Positions 57,422 through 64,000 of a stretch of DNA of 64,000 nt are shown one piece after another (the stretch's first letter is position 1; each line of letters opens with the position of its first letter). The notes beneath the pieces were generated by a model. The model worked only from the letters and a program-made list of their open reading frames with translations. It had not been told where the DNA came from and did not search any database. The stretch covers positions 1,178,001 through 1,242,000 of the forward strand of contig OZ037884.1 of NCBI GenBank assembly GCA_964035575.1. Reading direction: 5' to 3'. The translations under genes and the position numbers were made by a program. This stretch comes from Rhynchopus sp. YZ270_cl-10 (taxonomy: Eukaryota; Euglenozoa; Diplonemea; Diplonemida; Diplonemidae).

Positions 57422-60400
57422 ATGGCCTTAGCGGCCATGCTGGTGGCAGGCACGGTGTCTGCGTACCCTAGCTACTTTGGACAGAAGATGACAGTGCTGG
57501 CCATTGAAGGGAATGTGGGCTTAGGTATTCGCGATCGTGCCAATGCGTTCAACGAGCTGACAGGAGCGCAGGTGGAGGTGGTGCTGACAGGGCGTGACGA
57601 GCAGGTGGTGGAGCAGGCCACCGAGCTGAGCACCGGCACCGTGCTGTACGATGCGTACGTCAGCACCGCGTCCGACATGATTGCCTATCAAGTCCAGAAC
57701 CTGCTCCCGCTCAACGACCTCATCGAGAAGGATGAGGAAATCCGCTGGAGCGACATCGGGTCCTGGTTCCGCACCCTCGGGGTATACAACAACGAAATCC
57801 TCGCACTCCCGCTCGACGGCGACTTCCATCTTATGTACTACAGACAAGACGTCCTGGCCAAGGCCGGGCTGGCCCCTCCCAAAACACTTGAGGAAATGGT
57901 TTCTGTTGCGAAGGCCATCAACGGGACCGACATGGACGGGGACGGCCACGGGGATGTTGGTTTCTGCATCGGGTTTGGCGAGCCATCGCAGGGATACATG
58001 TTTGTCTCACTGCTGCTGTCCCTCATGCAAAGCAAGGGCACGTCGCAGGGGTACCTGTTCGACCCTAGTACCATGGAAGCGCTTCAGGACAACCCAGCAA
58101 TGGCAGATGGGCTCAGGATGCTTGCAGAGTTGGTCACGGTCGGTTCCAACAAAGACCTGCTTCGTACGTTTGGCTGGGATGTGAGAAGCCTGTTCACATC
58201 GGGAAAGTGTGGGATAATTATTGACTGGGGCGACATCGCTGGGCTCAGCATTGGCTCCTACGTGAACGGCCTCACGGGGATGGCTCGTCTGCCAGGTTCG
58301 CGCAAGGTGTGGGACCGTGAGGAGCAGGCGTACCGTGCCTGCGACACGACGCTGTGTCCGTTCGGTGGGGAGGAGGGCATCAACTCAGCGATCTACGCGT
58401 TTGGCGGGTGGTCGTACCAGATCAACAGAAAGATCAAGGAGGAGCGGCACCAGTTTGTGTACGACTTTGGTTCCTATATGTGCAGCCCGAAGATCTCTGC
58501 TGAAGATGCCGTTGACGGGACCACCGGGCTCGAGCCGTACAGATACAGCCACATGCTTGCAGGTATTACTATTGTTTGTTTTTTGCACTTTCACATTCTC
58601 CACTACAGGCATTTGGGTGGCAGCAGGGATGGCACCTGCAAGCGCAGAGAACTACGTGCATGCAGTGTCCGAGTCTCTGGACATGAAGAACATTGACGTA
58701 GCACGTGCCGTTGGGTACAGTGCGATACGTGACAACTTCCACCACGCGGTGCTGGCTGTGACGGAGGGGACGTCCCCCGCAGAGGCAGCAACGCAGCTCA
58801 GCGCAGCGAACAACCTTGTGGTGCAGCAGAACGGTGGTGCCGAGGTGCTGCTCCCTGCGTACAGGAAGGCCCTGGGCCTCGAGGCAACCGTGGGCATGAG
58901 CTCCAGCGGTGTGCCCGCGTGGATGCTCCCCACCTTCTCTGCGATCGGTGGACTCGCCGCGTGCGTGATGCTCGGATTGGCGTACAGGTACCGCACAGTG
59001 AGCAAGCAGGCAGACAAGATCTACTCCGACCAAGCCATTGCAGAGCAGATTGCAGAAAGTGTGCAGGACATGCGTCTCGAAGAGCTCGACTACCTAGGTG
59101 ACCTCACCAACCCGAACAAAATGCAGCGCATCTTCATCAACATCACAGAGACGCTCAAGGAGTACCGCAGCTACATCCCGAAGTCCGTTCTGAACACACT
59201 CGACCAGAACCATCAGATGAAAGGCATGGACGACTGTGTCATGATCGCTTTGGTGAACCCACCTGCAGCCGGCCGCGTTGCTATTGTGTTCACCGACATC
59301 CAAAGCAGCACCATGACATGGGAGGGTGCCCCCTTCGAGATGAAGACTGCACTGGAGCTGCACAACGATGTGATCCGCAAGGCTGCAGGAGAGTACGACG
59401 GTTACGAAGTGAAGACGATTGGCGACGCTTTCATGCTTGCGTTTGCAGACTTGGACAACGCAGCGAAGTTCTGTCTTGCAGTTCAGGTCGATCTGACTGA
59501 GGTGGACTGGCCTGAAGGCCTCCTCGATCTGCCTCAGTGTGCTAAGGTACCACATGCCTTTTCCGGTCTCCGTGTGCGCATGGGTCTACACTACGGTGAG
59601 GTGGAGAAGCAGGACAATGCGATGACAGGCAGGGCAGACTACTTCGGGACAGTTGTGAACATCGCGGCACGTCTTGAGGCTGCAGGCAGAGGTGGTGGTA
59701 TCACTGTTGAGAAGTCTGTTCTGGACAAGCTGCAGCCTGCCTCACTTGACGCGTCTGTGCTTGACCTTGGCGAAGTCGAGCTGAAGGGAATCAAGAACAA
59801 GCAGACCCTCAGTCTGCTCATCCCCCAAGCACTGCGGGAGAGGAAGATGTGCCTACACAAGATGGTTGCAGGGCACATCAGCCAGCATGGATTAGGCGAA
59901 GCAAAAAGCGGTGTGTCCGAATCCAGTGCTGTGAGCAGCAGACACCTGAAGGTACCACGCAATGCACTACCCTTGAGGACGGCTCTTGAGCACGTCAACG
60001 CCACGTCTGTCTACATGCGCCTCAGCTTCTCCCAGGCACTCAAACACAAAAGCGCGAACGAGTCTTTGTTCATCGTCAACGAAATCGTCGCACCCGTCGT
60101 CCTCGCATGCGAGCAGACCAGTGGTGTCATTGCAGCGCTCTCCACGACAGGCATCGTCCTTACATGGCTTGGCCTGCGCAATGCAAGCCACGTGCAGAAC
60201 GCTACGAAGTTCATCGGCATGGTTCACAAGCCTTTGTACATGTCCATGGCAGACGTAGGTGCGTGCACAGGCAGTGTGCTTACGGGGAACGTTGGGACGT
60301 CGCAGAAGTTCAACATGCAGATTGGGGAGTGCGCTGTTATTGCGGAGCGGCTGTCCCTGGTTGCGAAGGAGTTTGGTGTGTTTGCGGTGATGGGTGCGGC

Positions 60401-60701
60401 ACAGTCTTCACCGTGTGTGTCTTCGGACCCACGCATGAACTACAAGAACCGTCCAATTGTGTCGGCTGTGGAGGTGGAGGGGCAGCTGGTCATGGCGTAC
60501 CAGCTCAGGTGTGACAGCCTTCTCGACAATTGGTTCAACGACAGTACTGGAGACGAAGGCGAAGACTGGGCCTGGTCACCCGAATACGCACAAATGTTCA
60601 AAAACAAAGACATTGAAGCGCTTCGCCAGCACATCGACCCCTCCTCAACGGTGATGCAGAAGGTGCTGCAACACCTCGAAAGTGCGGTTATTGCTCTCTA
60701 A
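57422..60701 (+). CDS. Receptor-type class III nucleotidyl cyclase with solute-binding ectodomain, 1077 aa
   Basis: Join 57422-58562 and 58609-60701; a 46-nt GT-AG intron interrupts a Gly codon. The start gives a signal peptide (MALAAMLVAGTVSA). Residues ~20-400 resemble bacterial family-1 extracellular solute-binding proteins (ITGxF-like LPLDGDFHLMYYRQDVLAKA) with a DMDGDGHGD calcium-type loop. One membrane helix (~484-505, LPTFSAIGGLAACVMLGLAY) follows. The cytosolic class III cyclase (~600-790) has metal Asp residues in FTDIQSSTMTW and KTIGDAFMLAF plus GLHYGEV and GTVVNIAARLEAAGRGGG. A second, diverged cyclase-like domain (~840-960, VYMRLSFSQ ... MADVGACTGSVLTGNVGTSQ) lacks the metal Asp. 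Likely senses an external ligand and makes cAMP or cGMP at the plasma membrane, like trypanosomatid receptor cyclases. Confidence 0.85.
58563..58608 (+). other. 46-nt spliceosomal intron
   Basis: GTATTACTAT at the 5' end, pyrimidine-rich middle, CACTACAG at the 3' end. Removing it joins MLAG to IWVAAG and keeps a single frame from signal peptide to cyclase; without it the frame stops soon after. Confidence 0.85.
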
Positions 60702-61167
60702 AAAAAAGGTGCGTTGGAAAACCACGTGTGGACAGAATATGCCCAGTTGTGTGTTTCCCCCCCGTGTTCGTGCATCTGTGCGTTTTTTGATCAAAATACT
60801 AATTTTGTGTTCAGAAATAAATCGTGCAAAGCTCAGCTATTTATTTCCAATTGCGATTTTCAGGAATAAAAATGAACAAAACCAAAAATAAAAAAAATAC
60901 ACACAACTGGGCACGAAAAAAAGTGCGGTTTTGCGACGTGGCGACATACATAAAGGCAACACCACTTTTCAACACTTTTTCCAAACCAAACAACATACCC
61001 TTTTGTTGGCCCCTTTGTGACATTTCCTCCCTCTTGTCTATGATGGTCCAGAAACACTCCCAAAAGGAGAGAAATGGCACCACAGATATCACGGATATCT
61101 GGCTTTCCGTCGTGGAGCTACCACTTCACTAAGAAACGAGGAAAGTCTCCCCACGTAAAAACTATTA
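60702..61167. other. Intergenic
   Basis: AT-rich; GCCCAGTTGTGTGT near 60740 reappears inverted as ACACACAACTGGGC near 60899, about 160 bases apart, possibly a loose foldback. No gene seen. Confidence 0.45.
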
Positions 61168-61298
61168 CCGTCTTTTGAAAAAATATGGACCAGAAATAAC
61201 ATGGACCAGAATAATGATGGACCAGAACAATTATGGACCTTTTGGGATTTTTTTTTTTATGGACCTATTTTTCTGGTCCATAATTTTTCAAAAGACGG
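61168..61298. mobile_element. TA-flanked MITE, 131 bp
   Basis: Inverted ends CCGTCTTTTGAAAAA extending imperfectly through TATGGACCAGAAA to about 28 bp, flanked by TA (61166-61167, 61299-61300). The inside has four TATGGACCAGAA-type units. The smallest element in the window. Confidence 0.85.
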
Positions 61299-61442
61299 TA
61301 TTTCTTTCCTTTTGTATTGCCGTGCGAGATACTTTTTTTGTCACAAAATTTAAACGCATCATTTAAAAAAACTCCTGCGTGTCTTCTCTTGGACACTGCA
61401 ATCACTTTTGTCTCCTCCACTCCTCCCATTTTTATTTTATTA

Positions 61443-61481
61443 GGTTGACCAAGCACAAAGAGGCTTAGATCCATCTTATAA
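61443..61481 (+). repeat. Dispersed motif R3, copy 3
   Basis: GGTTGACCAAGCACAAAGAG then GCTTAGATCCATCTTATAA. Confidence 0.6.
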
Positions 61482-61547
61482 TGTCTTTTCTTTCCCTTTC
61501 ATCTTTCAGCCCCCCTCTTTTCCCTTGATTCTTCAATCAGTCCTATT

Positions 61548-61720
61548 CGTGGTCCTTTACCCCCCCCCCCCCCCCTTCCTTTACCCCCCCCCCTTATTTT
61601 ACCCCCTTTTTCAGAAAAAAACGGTTCAGGCCAAAATAACATGGTCCTTTACCCCCCCCCCTTATAGTACCCTGTTGTGGCTGGTACTTTACCCCCCTGG
61701 GGGGGGTAAAGTACCCGCCA
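61548..61720. repeat. C-run repeats with a GTACTTTACC palindrome
   Basis: Several TTTACCCCCCCC tracts; GGTACTTTACCCCCC is followed after 2 bases by its complement (about 61686-61720). The stretch AACATGGTCCTTTACCCCCC recurs at about 62350, some 700 bases away, in direct orientation. Confidence 0.65.
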
Positions 61721-61750
61721 CCAGGCAATTTTTGGGTAATTATCACCGCG

Positions 61751-61843
61751 ACACGCCAGGTGGTGTTTTGCCACGAGGGACCTAAACCCACGAGCGAAGC
61801 GAGGGGGTTTAGGTCCCTCGTGACAAAACACCACCTGGCGTGT
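61751..61843. repeat. 39-bp inverted repeat foldback
   Basis: Arms 61751-61789 and 61805-61843 (ACACGCCAGGTGGTGTTTTG ... GGGACCTAAACCC) match with one mismatch around a GAGCGAAGCGAG loop. Strong hairpin or cruciform former. Confidence 0.9.
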
Positions 61844-61859
61844 AATTATGGGGTGATAG

Positions 61860-62350
61860 TTTCACATAATGCAGCGCATACCTGTATTGTTTGATGGTTT
61901 GCTGGGAGGGGCTGATGTGTTCAGCGGGTCGTACATCCGGAGACTGTAGGACTGGTCTGATTTGAAGCTGGAGACAAGCTCGAAATGAGGAAAGGGTAAA
62001 GTGCAAATAATCCTTCACCCCTGTTTTTCATCGGGTGTGCAGGTAGATGGGTGCAGGTGGGTTCAGGTACGTTTGTGCCGCGTGGGCGATACGTTTGGGA
62101 CGCCTCACGGAATCTGAGGCAACATCGTCATCCCTGACCAGTCATGGTACAGGCACGGGCAGAAAGATGATGTGGATGATGTGGATTTCCATGATTCATG
62201 ACCACTTGCGATGTCGCAAGGAGGTGAGAATTTTTTTTCAGACGATACATTTATCATTAGATCATGTGTCGTCACACTGTGTTGCACAAAATTTCACCCC
62301 ACGGTGTATGAAAAAGTACCCCCTTCCCACCCAAAAACATGACCCATAAC
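61860..62350. other. Unassigned stretch of mixed composition
   Basis: More complex than its surroundings; one plus frame (62047-62349) is open but has no recognisable domain. Possibly a decayed transposon or gene fragment. Confidence 0.3.
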
Positions 62351-62394
62351 ATGGTCCTTTACCCCCCCCCCTTACACGACGTTGAAGTAACTTA

Positions 62395-62535
62395 CTTTAC
62401 TTGTGGTTTTACTTGTGGTTTTACATGTAATAATTTTTACTTGTGGTCACAAGTAATTACTTGTGACCACAAGTAACTTTTACTTGTGCACAAGTAATTT
62501 TTTACTTGTGCACAAGTAACTTTTTACTTGTGCAC
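62395..62535. repeat. Array of ACTTGTG-CACAAGT palindromes
   Basis: Repeated TTACTTGTGG, then perfect palindromes ACTTGTGGTCACAAGT, ACTTGTGACCACAAGT, ACTTGTGCACAAGT (twice) and a half site, spaced by A/T-rich linkers of about 4-8 bases. Confidence 0.88.
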
Positions 62536-62560
62536 ACGGTGCGCTGGTCAGAGATCTGAC

Positions 62561-62697
62561 CAGGTACCCAGGTACCCAGGTACCCAGGTACCCAGGTACC
62601 CAGGTACCCAGGTACCCAGGTACCCAGGTACCCAGGTACCCAGGTACCCAGGTACCCAGGTACCCAGGTACCCAGGTACCCAGGTACCCAGGTACAC
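62561..62697. repeat. 8-bp satellite (GGTACCCA)n, about 16 units
   Basis: Near-perfect tandem units preceded by the palindrome GGTCAGAGATCTGACC (62547-62562). One isolated unit pair recurs at about 63078. No protein meaning; long frames across it (VPGYLGTW) are repeat artefacts. Confidence 0.95.
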
Positions 62698-64000
62698 GGT
62701 ACACTGTGTACAAGGAAAAAAGTCGTGAAAGAGCAACCACAGCTCCACATGACAAACACAAAAGTGTCCAGTCACGTGGGGCATTCATGCACTGAGGAGA
62801 TAATGATCCAACAATTTACAAGAAAGATTACTTAACCTACTGCTGGAAGTTGCCAGGTCGTAGTAACACACAAAGTGTGCCTCCGTTCGGGAAGACCGGA
62901 TATTCTAGAGACCAAAAAGGCCTCAAGAATATCTTCCGGTAGTCAAGGTATAACCGAATGAACGGCCCAAGACCCCCGTGGAGAAGTTAAATGTTGTAAT
63001 GCTATCAAGTAGAAACTGCGACCACTGTCTTACCCTCCTCAATACATGGTGGAAGATGTCTTTGACAACAAATATCCTGTACCCAGGTACCCATATTCCC
63101 AGACCCACGCAGTACCACGTCGCAGTACTACGCAAAATTTACCACCAGACCCTGTCTTCGTGCACCTTAAGTACAACGCCGCAGACAGGCCAAACATGCG
63201 TTGGACTCAGAGGAATGCCCGCTGTGCAGGTATCATGAGAACCAACTCCCAGCAACAAGGGGCGCCTTTTGGCGGGCGTTGTTGAGGGTGTTTGGGGTGC
63301 AAAGTTTTCCACAATTTTGATGCGCGGGTACAGAAGTGTTGTCTTGTTCTTTCATCTCTAGGAATGTAAATGTCAATCGCGTTTAACTACCACGAGGGCT
63401 TGTTCAGTGAACCCACGAGGGGTCGAAGGGGGTTGGTTATCCCATATCTATCAAAGGTTGTGTCGACCAGGCGAATCCACTATGTTACGCTGTACGGGTT
63501 AAATCCGAAGAAATAACGCTTTAGCAGCCGCAGGAAGTTTGTTAAAAAGAGTGCCTCACGCTACACAAACCACCACCCGCGATTGACTTAGATGTTATAA
63601 CAAAGAGAATTCAGAACAAAACAACACCCTGCCCCATACACACTAAATTGTCATGCTTCGAGAGCATGCCTGGGCCAAAATTACTGTGACAAAAAGGCAA
63701 CAAGACCACCCACAAGGAGTGTGAAATGTGCACTGGATTTCTGGGGGAACGCAATATTTTCTTGTGCCTCGTCCTCCGCAAGCAGAGGACAGACTTTCCG
63801 GAAGGTTTCCAAAGTCGAATTTCTTGCACTAGCCATGCTCCCTGGGTTAATGGCAATAGCAGTGACTGACAAAATGTTCCCACCCCCCTTCATCCGCAAA
63901 CTCAGTATTGATGCAGGTGAACGTGTGTGAGTTGAATGTCGGAGACGGCGAAGGTTCTCATCGCAATCGCAGATGCTGTTCAGATTTCACGATCCTGTGA
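62698..64000. other. Gene-poor right end
   Basis: Compositionally mixed DNA with short open frames only. A plus frame at about 63140-63285 (KYNAADRPNMRWTQRNARCA) and another at 63721-63930 look protein-like but match no family I can name and have no paired start and stop logic. They may be transposon or gene relics. Confidence 0.35.

Noticed and set aside
62561-62697. CRISPR-like array
   Set aside because: Contiguous 8-bp units with no spacers, in a eukaryotic setting.

Overview
The window is nuclear DNA of a euglenozoan protist, most likely a diplonemid. The main evidence is a 38-nt sequence seen twice (36389-36426 on +, 44073-44036 on -). It carries the core AGTTTCTGTACTT-ATTG of euglenozoan spliced leaders and, from memory, differs by only a few bases from the published Diplonema spliced leader (SL). 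Supporting signs are host genes with few, short GT-AG introns, pyrimidine-tract/AG acceptors close upstream of start codons, and two nested tyrosine-recombinase retrotransposons with the Gag-YR-RT/RNase H order of the trypanosomatid VIPER/TATE group. No tRNA, rRNA or CRISPR was found.

Layout. 0-1.2 kb: 3' end of a TFIIIC tau131/GTF3C3-like gene. 1.8-5.3 kb: an ankyrin-repeat gene with a broken upstream paralogue and a CAGG-ended hAT-like insertion in its 3' flank. 5.3-8.9 kb: a tandem pair of ubiquitin-like/leucine-rich-repeat genes, with a TA-flanked MITE in one copy and its empty site preserved in the other. 8.9-17.1 kb: a very large, at least four-exon gene with helical repeats, an IQ motif and a 9-bp GKE minisatellite. 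18.1-22.1 kb: a GMC oxidoreductase fused to an alpha/beta hydrolase. 22.1-29.8 kb: an AT-rich, gene-free stretch with several families of 40-70-nt motifs, all on the same strand. 30.4-31.5 kb: a second ankyrin gene. 31.8-32.2 kb: another MITE.

32.6-44.3 kb is occupied by retroelement A (minus strand), split by retroelement B (plus strand, about 5.3 kb, looks whole) that inserted into a 12-bp minisatellite in A's gag. Both elements have split direct repeats (A1 - ORFs - B1 A2 B2), and in both the 5' repeat runs directly into an SL. In B the full-length 3' repeat still shows the unspliced acceptor (AG/GATTTC) at exactly the base where the SL is joined in the 5' copy. The elements therefore seem to be copied from trans-spliced RNA and to carry the leader as DNA. 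This is the most interesting feature of the window.

44.3-48.6 kb is a repeat mosaic with a LINE relic and a piggyBac remnant with TTAA ends. 48.9-51.6 kb: a two-exon Ser/His-rich protein. 52.3-54.2 kb: a C2-membrane-START protein. 54.9-56.5 kb: a hAT-like element with a perfect 8-bp target duplication and a nested MITE. 57.4-60.7 kb: a receptor-type cyclase with a bacterial-type solute-binding ectodomain, a 46-nt intron and a second, degenerate cyclase domain. 60.7-64 kb: MITEs, foldbacks, palindrome arrays and an 8-bp satellite.

All convincing host genes lie on the plus strand, as expected for polycistronic transcription with SL trans-splicing. The host genes suggest lipid handling (GMC/hydrolase, C2-START), environmental sensing (cyclase), and amplified ankyrin and LRR families that are duplicating and decaying locally.
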